Assembly: GCF_030766935.1 (NCBI RefSeq)
Contig: NZ_JASERL010000003.1
Location: 620,001-684,000, forward strand
DNA: 64,000 nucleotides
Source of the DNA: Streptomyces sp. KL109B
GTDB lineage: Bacteria > Actinomycetota > Actinomycetes > Streptomycetales > Streptomycetaceae
Direction of reading: 5' to 3'
The stretch's first letter is position 1, and every line of letters starts with the position of its first letter. Positions 1 to 7,776 of the stretch are shown in pieces. A model generated the notes under the pieces. It was not told the DNA's origin. It saw only the letters and a program-made list of their open reading frames with translations, and made no database searches. Position numbers and translations under genes: made by a program.

Positions 1-1524
1 CCGAAGGATCCGGCGCGCAAGGACCTGCCCCCGCCCCGTCCCCGTACGCCCCGCTGGGAATCGGGGGCGTTGGCGCACGCGGTCACGGACCCGTTCGGAC
101 AAGGTCCGCTCCCGTGGCTGCGCGGAAGTGAGCACTACTTCGACGACACCGGTCACGTCGTTCCCTGGTACGTCGACCATGTCGACCACGCACAGCGGCG
201 GCCCGGCGCCCCCGAGGTCCCGGCGCCCCGCACCGGCGGCCCCCGCACCGCCGACGACGTGCACCGCCAGATCAAGGGCTTCACCTCGACCGGCGCGGCG
301 GCGCCCGGCGAGGCGATCGACTTCCACATCACGGTGGACCCGCCGCAGGAGTTCACCGTGGACGTCTACCGCATCGGCCACTACGGCGGCGACGGCGCCA
401 GCAAGATCACCACGAGCCCCCGCCTCTCCGGCATCGTCCAGCCGCCCCCACTGACCGCGGACCGCACGGTCTCCTGCCACCACTGGTGGCTGTCGTGGCG
501 GCTGCAGATCCCCTCGTACTGGAATGTCGGCGCGTACGTCGCCGTGCTCACCACCCTCGACGGCTACCGCTCGCACATCCCGTTCACGGTCCGCGACGCC
601 GAGCCCGCCGACCTGCTGCTCCTACTCCCGGACATCACCTGGCAGGCGTACAACCTGTATCCGGAGGACGGCCGGACGGGCGCGAGCCTGTACCACGCGT
701 GGGACGAGGACGGGCGGCTGCTCGGCGAGAGCGAGGCCGCGATCACGGTCTCCTTCGACCGCCCGTACGCGGGCGCGGGCCTGCCCCTGCATGTCGGCCA
801 CGCCTACGACTTCATCCGCTGGGCGGAGCGGTACGGCTACGACCTCGCGTACGCCGACGCCCGCGATCTGCACGCCGGCCGCATCGACCCGACCCGCTAC
901 CGGGGCCTCGTCTTCCCCGGGCACGACGAGTACTGGTCGGCGAACATGCGCCGCACGACGGAGCTCGCGCGCGAGAACGGGACGTCACTCGTCTTCCTCT
1001 CCGCCAACACCATGTACTGGCAAGTGGAGTTGGGCCCGGCCCCCTCCGGCGTACCGGACCGGCTGCTGACCTGCCGCAAGCGCAGAGGCCCCGGAAGGCC
1101 CACGCTGTGGCGGGAGATCGACAAGCCGGAGCAGCAGCTCATGGGCATCCAGTACGCGGGCCGCGTCCCCGAGCCGCACCCCCTGATCGTGCGGAACGCG
1201 AAGCACTGGCTGTGGGAGGCGACCGGGGCGCACGAGGGGGACGAGATAGAAGGGCTGGTCGCCGGAGAGGCCGACCGCTACTTCCCACGCACCTCGCTGC
1301 CCGAGCACCAGGACCGCATCCTGCTCGCGCACTCCCCGTACCGCGACAGCGACAAGACCCGCCGCCACCAGGAGACCTCCCTGTACCGCTCCCCGTCCGG
1401 AGCGCTGGTCTTCGCTTCCGGGACGTTCGCCTGGTCCCCGGCCCTGGACCGCCCCGGCCACGTAGACCCCCGCATCCAGCGCGCGACGGCGAACCTCCTC
1501 GACCGCATCTGCAAACGAGACTGA
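1..1524 (+). CDS. N,N-dimethylformamidase beta-subunit-like protein (5' end outside window)
   Basis: This reading frame is already open at base 1, so the gene probably begins upstream. The first in-window start is a TTG at 70, which would give 484 residues, but coding-like sequence precedes it. The protein resembles the large beta-subunit domain of N,N-dimethylformamidase found in many actinomycetes. The clearest motif is VFPGHDEYWS near residue 280 of the 484, in the glutamine-amidotransferase-like fold of that family, followed by AHSPYRDS and a C-terminal SGALVFASGTFAWS segment. There is no signal peptide in the visible part. Whether it hydrolyses formamides is unknown, since most homologues beside purC are uncharacterised. 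It is followed 102 bases later by purC on the same strand. Family assignment is fairly confident; the substrate is not known. Confidence 0.75.
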   Translation, partial: PKDPARKDLPPPRPRTPRWESGALAHAVTDPFGQGPLPWLRGSEHYFDDTGHVVPWYVDHVDHAQRRPGAPEVPAPRTGGPRTADDVHRQIKGFTSTGAAAPGEAIDFHITVDPPQEFTVDVYRIGHYGGDGASKITTSPRLSGIVQPPPLTADRTVSCHHWWLSWRLQIPSYWNVGAYVAVLTTLDGYRSHIPFTVRDAEPADLLLLLPDITWQAYNLYPEDGRTGASLYHAWDEDGRLLGESEAAITVSFDRPYAGAGLPLHVGHAYDFIRWAERYGYDLAYADARDLHAGRIDPTRYRGLVFPGHDEYWSANMRRTTELARENGTSLVFLSANTMYWQVELGPAPSGVPDRLLTCRKRRGPGRPTLWREIDKPEQQLMGIQYAGRVPEPHPLIVRNAKHWLWEATGAHEGDEIEGLVAGEADRYFPRTSLPEHQDRILLAHSPYRDSDKTRRHQETSLYRSPSGALVFASGTFAWSPALDRPGHVDPRIQRATANLLDRICKRD

Positions 1525-1626
1525 CAACGAGACCGAGCACACAGCCGCGTACGACACCCGTGGCGAAAACCCGCCCCCATGTACGGGAGAATCGAAGGTA
1601 CTCGTACAGAACCACGGGGAGGAACC

Positions 1627-2541
1627 GTGTCCGGATTCGTCGAAAAGCCCGAGCCGGTGCAGGTGCCGGGCCTGGTGCACCTGCACACAGGCAAGGTGCG
1701 CGACCTGTACCGCAGTGAGTCGGGGGACCTGATCATGGTCGCCACCGACCGCATCTCGGCCTACGACTGGGTGCTGCCCACGCCGATCCCGGACAAGGGC
1801 AAGGTCCTCACACAGCTCTCCCTGTGGTGGTTCGACCAGCTCCAGGACCTGATCCCGAACCACGTGATCTCCCAGGACCTCCCCGAGGGCGTCCCCGCCG
1901 ACTGGGCGGGCCGCACCCTCGTCTGCAAGAACCTCGACATGGTCCCGGTCGAGGCCGTGGCCCGCGGCTACCTCACCGGCTCCGGACTCGTCGAGTACAA
2001 CGAGACCCGTACGGTCTGCGGCCTCGCCCTCCCCGAGGGCCTGGAGGACGGCTCCGAGCTCCCGGCGCCCATCTTCACCCCGGCCACCAAGGCCGAGGTC
2101 GGCGAGCATGACGAGAACGTCAGCTACGAGGAGATGGCCCGCCAGGTCGGCGCCGACACGGCCGCCCAGCTGCGCCAGGCCACCCTCGCCGTCTACAGCC
2201 GGGCCCGGGACATCGCGCGCGAGCGCGGCATCATCCTGGCCGACACGAAGTTCGAGTTCGGCTTCGACAAGGCGGGCGACGGTGAGCCCACGCTGGTCCT
2301 CGCTGACGAGGTCCTGACCCCGGACTCCTCGCGCTTCTGGCCGGCCGAACAGTGGCAGCCGGGCCGCGCCCAGCCGTCGTACGACAAGCAGTACGTGCGG
2401 GACTGGCTGACCTCGCCTGCCTCCGGCTGGGACCGTAAGAGCGAGCAGCCGCCGCCGGCGCTCCCGGAGGAGGTCGTGGCCGCGACCCGCGCCAAGTACA
2501 TCGAGGCGTACGAACTGCTGACCGGCACCCCCTGGTCGTAG
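1627..2541 (+). CDS. purC: Phosphoribosylaminoimidazole-succinocarboxamide synthase (PurC)
   Basis: PurC is the cytoplasmic SAICAR synthetase of de novo purine synthesis. It joins CAIR and aspartate using ATP. The GTG at 1627 was chosen over the upstream ATG at 1579 because GGGGAGG ends four bases before it and the extra residues (MYGRIEGT...) are not family-like. This gives 304 residues, normal for actinobacteria. Conserved blocks include GKVRDLY (about 22-28), the SAICAR signature PVEAVARGYLTGSG (about 97-110) and LADTKFEFG (about 204-212). The gene is followed by a strong terminator at 2564 and a convergent tRNA-Gly, so it appears to be a single unit or the last gene of a unit with the upstream gene. 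The other pur genes lie 5-15 kb downstream. Confidence 0.95.
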   Translation: MSGFVEKPEPVQVPGLVHLHTGKVRDLYRSESGDLIMVATDRISAYDWVLPTPIPDKGKVLTQLSLWWFDQLQDLIPNHVISQDLPEGVPADWAGRTLVCKNLDMVPVEAVARGYLTGSGLVEYNETRTVCGLALPEGLEDGSELPAPIFTPATKAEVGEHDENVSYEEMARQVGADTAAQLRQATLAVYSRARDIARERGIILADTKFEFGFDKAGDGEPTLVLADEVLTPDSSRFWPAEQWQPGRAQPSYDKQYVRDWLTSPASGWDRKSEQPPPALPEEVVAATRAKYIEAYELLTGTPWS

Positions 2542-2563
2542 CCGCAAGAGAAGCCGCAAGAGA

Positions 2564-2595
2564 AAAGGCCCCCGGTCCGAGGACCGGGGGCCTTT
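2564..2595. terminator. Bidirectional intrinsic terminator
   Basis: A 15-base inverted repeat (AAAGGCCCCCGGTCC and its complement) has A's on one side and TTT on the other. It can end purC rightward and tRNA-Gly leftward. A very similar hairpin sits beside the second tRNA-Gly at 6447. Confidence 0.85.
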
Positions 2596-2603
2596 CCTTC
2601 TGG

Positions 2604-2676
2604 AGCGAACGACGAGGTTCGAACTCGCGACCTCAACCTTGGCAAGGTTGCGCTCTACCAACTGAGCTACGTTCGC
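2604..2676 (-). tRNA. tRNA-Gly (GCC), copy 1
   Basis: Full cloverleaf on the minus strand: acceptor GCGAACG/CGTTCGC, D stem GCTC/GAGC, anticodon stem CAACC/GGTTG with loop TTGCCAA (anticodon GCC), and T loop TTCGAAC. The discriminator is T. Unlike the other tRNAs in the window, a CCA appears encoded (TGG at 2601-2603 on the plus strand). The 73 bases are identical to the copy at 6488. Confidence 0.97.
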
Positions 2677-2722
2677 GGGGCGCCGCTTGCGCGGTGCTCG
2701 CTGCGCCGTGGCGCGACGCCAA

Positions 2723-3331
2723 CTATACCCAACCTCGTTCGCGCGCGAGACGCACCGCCGTGTGCCGGTTCTCGGCGCCGAGCTTCGATACGGCCGACGA
2801 CAGATAGTTCCGGACCGTGCCCTGGGACAGCGCGGCCCGCTCGGCGATCTCCGCGACGGGCGCGCCGTCGGCCGCGAGTTCGAGCACCTCGGCCTCGCGC
2901 GCGGTCAGCGGCGAGTCCCCGGAGGAGATCGCGTCGGCGGCCAACTCCGGGTCCACATAACGGTTTCCGGCGTGCACGGTGCGGATGATCTCGGCGAGCC
3001 GCTGCGCGCTCACTGTCTTCGGTACGAAGCCGCGCACGCCCGCGGCGAGGGCCCGTTTCAGGTGCCCGGGGCGACCGTGACTGGTCACGATCATGGTGCG
3101 GCAGCCGGGCAGTTCGTCCCGGATCGATGTGGCCACACTCACACCGTCGGCGCCCGGCATCTGCAGGTCGAGCACGGCGACGTCCGGCTTGTGCGCCCGC
3201 GCCATGGCCAGCGCCTCGGGCCCGCTCGCCGCCTCGGCGACGACCACGAGATCGTCCTCCAGCGCGAGCAGCGCGGCGAGCGCGCCACGGATGAGGTGCT
3301 CGTCGTCGGCGAGCAGTACGCGCACGGTCAC
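2723..3331 (-). CDS. NarL/FixJ-family response regulator
   Basis: This is a 202-residue cytoplasmic two-component response regulator that binds DNA when phosphorylated. The receiver domain covers about residues 3-120, with acidic pocket DDE (9-11), phosphoacceptor D55 in VLDLQMPG, T83 and K105. The LuxR-type HTH spans about 139-200 (LTAREAEVLELAADG...TVRNYLSSAVSKLG). The GTG start at 3331 overlaps the TGA of the sensor kinase in a GTGA, implying translational coupling. It is the last gene of a leftward four-gene unit (ABC ATPase, permease, kinase, regulator), so its probable role is to control that transporter. The signal is unknown. Downstream lies tRNA-Gly on the same strand, only about 45 bases away. 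Confidence 0.93.
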   Translation of the reverse strand: MTVRVLLADDEHLIRGALAALLALEDDLVVVAEAASGPEALAMARAHKPDVAVLDLQMPGADGVSVATSIRDELPGCRTMIVTSHGRPGHLKRALAAGVRGFVPKTVSAQRLAEIIRTVHAGNRYVDPELAADAISSGDSPLTAREAEVLELAADGAPVAEIAERAALSQGTVRNYLSSAVSKLGAENRHTAVRLARERGWV

Positions 3332-4563
3332 CGGACGACCTCCGCCGACTCCCGTACGTCCGCCGGCGCCACCGGCACCTTCGCCACCACCCGGAACACT
3401 CCCGCCCGCACCTCTCCAGCCTCCAACGTCCCCGCCACGGCGGCCAGTCGTTCCCGCAGCCCGGTCAGGCCAGAGCCCTGCCCGCCGCCGGTCCCGGCGC
3501 CCGCCCCGTCGTTCTCCACCGTCAGTACGACCTCCTCCGCCCCGGTCACCAGCTCCACCCGGCAGGCCTTCGCGTCGCCGTGCCGCAGCACGTTCGTCGA
3601 GGCCTCCCGCACCACCCAGCCGAGCGCCGACTGCGCCTCGTCCGGAAGCCCGGCCGCGGACCCGGTGACCGTGCACTCGATCCCGGCGGCGCCCAACACG
3701 CCCTTTGCCCCGGCGAGTTCGGCGCCGAGGTCGGCCTCCCGGTATCCGCGTACGACCTCCCGGACCTCCCGCTGCGACTCCTGCGCGATCCGCTGTACCT
3801 CCGTCATCTGCGCCACCGCGTCCTCGGTCCGCCCGCGCCGCGCCAGCTGCACCGCGAGCTCGCTCTTGAGCGCGACGACGGACAGGTTGCGCCCCATCAC
3901 ATCGTGCAGGTCGCGCCCGAACCGCAGCCGCTCCTCGGCGACGGCGAGCCGGGCCTCGACCTCCCGGGAGTGCTCGGAGTCCCACATGACGGAGAGCGAC
4001 CAGGCGGAGCAACGGAAGGTCAGCAGCGCGAGCACGGTGGACAGCGTCAGGAGCAGCGCCACCACCACGAGCCCACCGGGCGAGGTCCCGACGGCCGCGG
4101 CGACGGCGACGGCGACCACGATCGCGACGGCGGCCTGCCGCACGAACGCCCGCAGCGGCACCGTCAGCGCGTACGCGCAGCCGAACGGCATCGGCGCGAA
4201 CACCAGCGGCATCGCGATCAGCCCGTCCCGCACGCTGTCGGTGACGGTCAGCAGGGCGAGCACCCCGAGTGCGACGAGGGCCAGCGCGCCGCTCGCGACC
4301 GTCAGGCTCCGGGGCACCCGGCCGCGGCCCAGGTACTGGTCGAGGGCGCTCAGCGCGTGCCGGTTGCCGACCAGGCACTGCACCAGGTTCACGGCGAGCA
4401 GCGAGCCCCCGAGGACGTACGGGACGGTGCTGTGCAGCAGGCTCCCGGCCAGGCCGGAGACCGACCAGGCCAGGAAGAACATCCAGTTGACGGCGCGCAG
4501 CGTGACCCGGGTCTGCCACTCGACCCGCTCGACCTTGCTCCGGTCGCGCCAGCGAACCCGCAC
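3328..4563 (-). CDS. DesK/NarX-type sensor histidine kinase
   Basis: This 411-residue membrane histidine kinase phosphorylates the adjacent response regulator. The N-terminal half has four to six hydrophobic membrane segments (about 25-185). A HisKA_3 dimerisation box follows with RFGRDLHDVMG, where H220 is the likely phosphoacceptor, and then a HATPase_c domain with N324 (EASTNVLRHG), VENDGAG and GLTGLRERL. I chose the GTG at 4563, preceded by AGGGG five bases upstream; an earlier in-frame ATG at 4740 would run deep into the permease gene. There is no extracellular sensor domain of note, so it may sense membrane state or the partner transporter. It is translated in overlap with its regulator and begins 11 bases after the permease stop. 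Confidence 0.92.
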   Translation of the reverse strand: MRVRWRDRSKVERVEWQTRVTLRAVNWMFFLAWSVSGLAGSLLHSTVPYVLGGSLLAVNLVQCLVGNRHALSALDQYLGRGRVPRSLTVASGALALVALGVLALLTVTDSVRDGLIAMPLVFAPMPFGCAYALTVPLRAFVRQAAVAIVVAVAVAAAVGTSPGGLVVVALLLTLSTVLALLTFRCSAWSLSVMWDSEHSREVEARLAVAEERLRFGRDLHDVMGRNLSVVALKSELAVQLARRGRTEDAVAQMTEVQRIAQESQREVREVVRGYREADLGAELAGAKGVLGAAGIECTVTGSAAGLPDEAQSALGWVVREASTNVLRHGDAKACRVELVTGAEEVVLTVENDGAGAGTGGGQGSGLTGLRERLAAVAGTLEAGEVRAGVFRVVAKVPVAPADVRESAEVVR

Positions 4564-4574
4564 GTCGTCCCCTC

Positions 4575-5384
4575 TCAGCGCCGCGGCTCCCAGCGGAACC
4601 ACCGTCGTACAGCAAACACCGCGAGCACCAGCCAGGCCACCGCGGTGACCAGAGCCTGCGCCGTGTCGCCGCCGGACAGGTTGCCGCTCCAGCCGCCCCT
4701 GATCAGGGTGAGCACGGGCGTCAGCGGCAGCGCCTCGCACACGGAGGCCAGCGTGTCCGGCAGCACTTCCAGCGGCACGATGGTGCCCGACCCGAGCATC
4801 GTGACGAGCAGCAGCGGCATCGCGGCGACCTGCGCGCTCTCCACGCTACGGCTGAACACGGTGGTCAGCGCGGCGAGCGCGACACACAGCGGAATCGCCA
4901 ACACAAGCCCTGCCAGGGCGAGTTGGGGCGCCTCGGGGGCGCCCGCGTCGAGCAGGAACGCGCAGGCCGTCGCCAGGACGACGATCTGTACGAGGCCGAG
5001 CAGCACGGACGGCATCGCGGCGCCCGCCAGGATCTCGGTGTCGCGCAGCTCCCCGGTGCGCAGCCGCTTGAGGACGAGTTCCTCGCGCCGCGCCGCGTAC
5101 ACGCTGACCAGGGCGCTGTAGATCGCGAACAGCAGCGAGAAGGAGATCGCGGAGGACAGCACGACGGTGCCCGAGCTGAGGCCGGTCCCCGCCAGGCGGT
5201 CCTCGGTCGCCGAGGCCTTGACGCTGAACGGCAGCACCAGCGGCACGAACATCGCCGTGAACAGGACGCCCTTGCTCCGCCCGATGAGCGTCAGCTCGGC
5301 CCGCGCGAGCGCCCGCAGCCGCCCCAGGGACGTGGTCGTGCCCCCGGTCGCCGGGGCCGGTGCGGCCATGGTCGTCGTACTCAT
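4575..5384 (-). CDS. ABC-2 type transporter permease
   Basis: This is a 269-residue integral membrane protein of the ABC-2 family, with six hydrophobic segments after a short polar N-terminus (MSTTTMAAPAP...). It forms the channel for the ATPase encoded just upstream. The ATG at 5384 overlaps the ATPase stop in ATGA, so the two are translationally coupled; an upstream in-frame ATG at 5519 lies inside the ATPase gene and is rejected. Family members export drugs, lipids or polysaccharides. The pairing with a two-component system suggests stress-responsive export such as antibiotic or peptide resistance, but the substrate cannot be read from sequence. Confidence 0.9.
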   Translation of the reverse strand: MSTTTMAAPAPATGGTTTSLGRLRALARAELTLIGRSKGVLFTAMFVPLVLPFSVKASATEDRLAGTGLSSGTVVLSSAISFSLLFAIYSALVSVYAARREELVLKRLRTGELRDTEILAGAAMPSVLLGLVQIVVLATACAFLLDAGAPEAPQLALAGLVLAIPLCVALAALTTVFSRSVESAQVAAMPLLLVTMLGSGTIVPLEVLPDTLASVCEALPLTPVLTLIRGGWSGNLSGGDTAQALVTAVAWLVLAVFAVRRWFRWEPRR

Positions 5385-6358
5385 ACCGCCATCTCCTTCG
5401 CCCGCTCCGGCTCCCTGGCGGAACCCTTCGCCTCCTGCGCGATCCGCAGGAACGCCTCCTCCAGCGACGCGCCCCGCACATCGAGCCGCCGCAGTTCGAC
5501 GCCCGCGTCCCGCGCCCACACGAGCAGCCCCGTGGCGGCCCGCTGCAGATCTCCGGTACGCAGCCGGACAAGCCGGCCCTCGACCTCGTGCCCGTCGACG
5601 CCGAGCGCGCCCAGCGGCGGCAGGTCCCCGACGAAGTAGCCGTCGGGCAGCTCGAAGGAGACCTGCGCGGGCTGCGCGGCGACGACCTCGTCGACGGTGC
5701 CCTCGGCCGCGATCCGCCCCTCGTGCAGGATCGCGAGCCGGTCGGCGAGCGACTCGGCCTCTTCCAGGTAGTGCGTGGTCAGCAGCACGGTGGTGCCCTC
5801 GGCGCGCAGCCGGCGCACCAACTCCCAGGTGTCGCGGCGCCCTTCGGCGTCGAGCCCGGTGGTCGGTTCGTCGAGGAAGAGCACCTCGGGCCGTCCGAGC
5901 AGCGCGAGCGCGAGGTCGAGCCGCCGCTTCTCGCCGCCGGACAGCTGCTTGACCCGCACCTTCCCGCGCCGCTGGAGCCCGACGGCCTCAAGGGCCTCCC
6001 CGACGGGCCGGGCCCCGCTGGTGCACCCGGCCCACATTCGTACGGTCTCGGTGACGGTCAGCTCGTTCGGGAAGCCGCCGTCCTGCAGCATCACCCCGAT
6101 CCGCGGCCGCACCCGGTCCCGCTCGGTGTACGGGTCGTGCCCGAGCACCCGCACTCGACCACCGGCCGGGGCCGCGAGTCCTTCGATGACTTCGACGGTG
6201 GAGGTCTTTCCGGCGCCGTTCGTGCCGAGGAGGGCGAAGAGCTCGCCGCGGCCCACGGAGAAGCCGACTCCGCGCACCGCCTCGTAGGACCCTTTTGTGC
6301 CGTCCCCGTACACGCGGCGCAGATCAGTGACGTCGATCACGCGCTCGTTGCTGGTCAT
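5381..6358 (-). CDS. ABC transporter ATP-binding protein
   Basis: This 325-residue cytoplasmic ATPase drives the ABC-2 permease next door. It has Walker A GTNGAGKTS (about 45-53), the signature LSGGEKRRL (139-147), Walker B VLFLDE (159-164) followed by PTTGLD, and a switch histidine in LTTHYLEEAE. The C-terminal about 80 residues form the accessory domain seen in DrrA/CcmA-like exporters. It is the first gene of the leftward operon ATPase-permease-kinase-regulator. The ATG at 6358 is preceded by GGAAGG. About 90 bases upstream is the terminator of the second tRNA-Gly, so the operon promoter should lie within 6359-6446. Confidence 0.93.
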   Translation of the reverse strand: MTSNERVIDVTDLRRVYGDGTKGSYEAVRGVGFSVGRGELFALLGTNGAGKTSTVEVIEGLAAPAGGRVRVLGHDPYTERDRVRPRIGVMLQDGGFPNELTVTETVRMWAGCTSGARPVGEALEAVGLQRRGKVRVKQLSGGEKRRLDLALALLGRPEVLFLDEPTTGLDAEGRRDTWELVRRLRAEGTTVLLTTHYLEEAESLADRLAILHEGRIAAEGTVDEVVAAQPAQVSFELPDGYFVGDLPPLGALGVDGHEVEGRLVRLRTGDLQRAATGLLVWARDAGVELRRLDVRGASLEEAFLRIAQEAKGSAREPERAKEMAV

Positions 6359-6446
6359 ACGTCCAGCCTTCCGCCCGGGAAGGGAGGCGGGCAGTGCGCG
6401 CTGTCATCGGCCCGCATGACAAATGTCAGAAGGCCCGCAGCAACGA

Positions 6447-6480
6447 CGAAGGCCCCGGTCCAGGAGGACCGGGGCCTTCG
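6447..6480. terminator. Intrinsic terminator hairpin after tRNA-Gly copy 2
   Basis: A perfect 15-bp stem, CGAAGGCCCCGGTCC with loop AGGA and its complement, lies 8 bases downstream of the second tRNA-Gly(GCC). Its core matches the hairpin beside tRNA-Gly copy 1. Confidence 0.8.
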
Positions 6481-6487
6481 TTCTCTG

Positions 6488-6560
6488 AGCGAACGACGAG
6501 GTTCGAACTCGCGACCTCAACCTTGGCAAGGTTGCGCTCTACCAACTGAGCTACGTTCGC
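6488..6560 (-). tRNA. tRNA-Gly (GCC), copy 2
   Basis: All 73 bases are identical to the copy at 2604-2676, with anticodon GCC in loop TTGCCAA. No CCA is encoded here (CAG follows the discriminator). Together the two copies form 73-bp direct repeats around the two-component/ABC operon. Confidence 0.97.
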
Positions 6561-6612
6561 ACTGCTTGCATCAGCCTACCGCACTCACCGAAGCGATCGG
6601 TACGCGATGCAG

Positions 6613-6684
6613 AGCGGGTGACAGGAATTGCACACTGCGCCTTCCCCCTGGAAGGGGGATGTTCTGCTACTGAACTACACCCGC
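6613..6684 (-). tRNA. tRNA-Gly (TCC) with non-canonical T arm and D loop
   Basis: The acceptor GCGGGTG/CACCCGC, D stem GTTC/GAAC and anticodon stem TCCCC/GGGGA (loop CTTCCAG, anticodon TCC) are perfect, so this is a tRNA-Gly of 72 bases. The T arm reads CAGTG-TGCAATT-CCTGT: only the G53-C61 pair and one wobble form, and the T loop has G where the conserved pseudouridine-55 position should be. The D loop AGTAGCA has A in place of the first invariant G of GG. These positions normally pair to hold the elbow. It could still decode GGA, or it could be a specialised glycine donor (see findings). No CCA is encoded. Confidence 0.85.
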
Positions 6685-6829
6685 ATGTACTCCGTGAGGT
6701 CCGGCCCGTCGGCCTCGCCCCTCGGCGTGCTCCAGACTTTAGCCGACCGCTGGGGGTGCAACGCAAGTCGGTTGCCGAGGGGGCTTCCTGACGCGGGGGC
6801 CGGCACGGCTCAGTCGGCCGCGGGCGCGC

Positions 6830-7150
6830 TCAGTTGGCTTCCGCGAAAGCTTCGTAGACCCGCTTCGGGATGCGGCCGCGCGGCGGTACGTCGAAGTGGT
6901 TCGAGCGGGCCCAGGCGCGGACGGCGGCCGGGTCGGGGCTCAGGTCGGTGCGCTTGTACGCCTTGCCGGTCTTGATCGACCGCTTGCGGCCCGCCTCCAG
7001 GTACGGGGCCAGGGCCTCGCGGAGCTGATGGGCGTTGGCCTTATTGAGGTCGATCTCGTACGACGAGCCGTCGAGACCGAATGCGACCGTTTCCGTCGCT
7101 TCCCCGCCGTCGATGTCGTCAAAGAGGGTGACCACGACACGCTGCGCCAC
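6830..7150 (-). CDS. lsrL: Lsr2-family nucleoid-associated protein (LsrL-like paralogue)
   Basis: This 106-residue xenogeneic silencer of the Lsr2 family bridges AT-rich DNA. The N-terminal dimerisation part (VVVTLFDDIDGGEA, then FGLDGSSYEIDLN) and the C-terminal DNA-binding part ending in PPRGRIPKRVYEAF are both intact. The RGR core corresponds to the Lsr2 AT-hook-like RGR. I start at GTG 7150 (VAQRVVVTLF), with AAGGGA nine bases upstream; an upstream ATG at 7234 adds non-family residues. In S. coelicolor a second Lsr2 copy, LsrL, sits just before purSQL, so this is probably that paralogue and not the main Lsr2. Its upstream region is unusually AT-rich for this genome, which suits autoregulation (inference). 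Confidence 0.9.
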   Translation of the reverse strand: MAQRVVVTLFDDIDGGEATETVAFGLDGSSYEIDLNKANAHQLREALAPYLEAGRKRSIKTGKAYKRTDLSPDPAAVRAWARSNHFDVPPRGRIPKRVYEAFAEAN

Positions 7151-7497
7151 GAATATCGGTCCCTTCGTCCGGCACCCCGCTTTGACGTGCGGTGATGCAG
7201 ACTGTCCAGCTGTTGTCAGGCAATGCTCGGGCAATGCGGCAACCCGAGTTCAGGCCGAGTGCCTGTATCTGCCAATTCCTTTTTACCCTGTCCGGCAATG
7301 CAGTGGGAAGACCAGTTAAAAGCCTCGGTGTGTCTCGCGGGGCGGATATCCGGAGTCTTTCCCTTAATTTTCCGTGGGGATCTCATGTCGTTGCCATAAC
7401 GTGATCCGCATCTCGTAGCTTCCTACTGTCTACGCGAGTAGAAAATTTGGGCAGGTACGCTGAACGGACCAGCTCAACCCACACACCGGGAGTGCCA
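7151..7497. promoter_or_regulatory. Divergent lsrL / purS intergenic region
   Basis: These 347 bases carry no gene. They are AT-richer than the surroundings, with tracts such as AATTCCTTTTTACC (about 7274) and TTAATTTTCC (about 7363). GGCAATGC occurs three times (7219, 7230, 7294), twice 11 bases apart. A TACGCT at 7456-7461 could be the purS -10 box. PurS begins at GTG 7498 after GGGAG. Confidence 0.55.
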
Positions 7498-7776
7498 GTG
7501 GCACGCGTCGTAGTCGACGTCATGCTCAAGCCGGAGATCCTCGACCCCCAGGGCCAGGCGGTGCAGCGTGCGCTGCCGCGCCTCGGTTTCGACGGCATCT
7601 CCGACGTACGTCAGGGAAAGCGTTTCGAGCTCGAAGTGGACGGGCCGGTGGATGACGCCGCCCTCGCCCGTATCCAGGAGCTGGCGGAAACCTTCCTCGC
7701 CAACACCGTGATCGAAAACTTCACCGTCAAGGTGGAAGAGCCTGCGCAAGAGTCCGCGGTGGGGGCCGAAAAGTGA
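7498..7776 (+). CDS. purS: FGAM synthase subunit PurS
   Basis: PurS is the 92-residue small subunit of the three-part FGAM synthetase (PurS-PurQ-PurL), which bridges glutaminase and synthetase and helps channel ammonia. The family start [18 protein letters not shown] and central [12 protein letters not shown] are both present. GTG 7498 is chosen, spaced five bases from GGGAG; the ORF could extend to 7447, but those residues are not family-like. Its last codons overlap purQ in GTGA, so the operon purS-purQ-purL is translationally coupled. The small-subunit form implies a short bacterial-type PurL, as found downstream. Confidence 0.95.
   Translation: MARVVVDVMLKPEILDPQGQAVQRALPRLGFDGISDVRQGKRFELEVDGPVDDAALARIQELAETFLANTVIENFTVKVEEPAQESAVGAEK

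Noticed and set aside
985..2661. 558-residue minus-strand open frame across purC
   Set aside because: It is antisense to purC and the dimethylformamidase-like gene, with GC-skewed composition from the opposite frame. No ribosome site or family motif.
2687..4648. 653-residue plus-strand open frame across the two-component genes
   Set aside because: Antisense to clearly identified response regulator and kinase; low-complexity Ser/Arg/Thr sequence.
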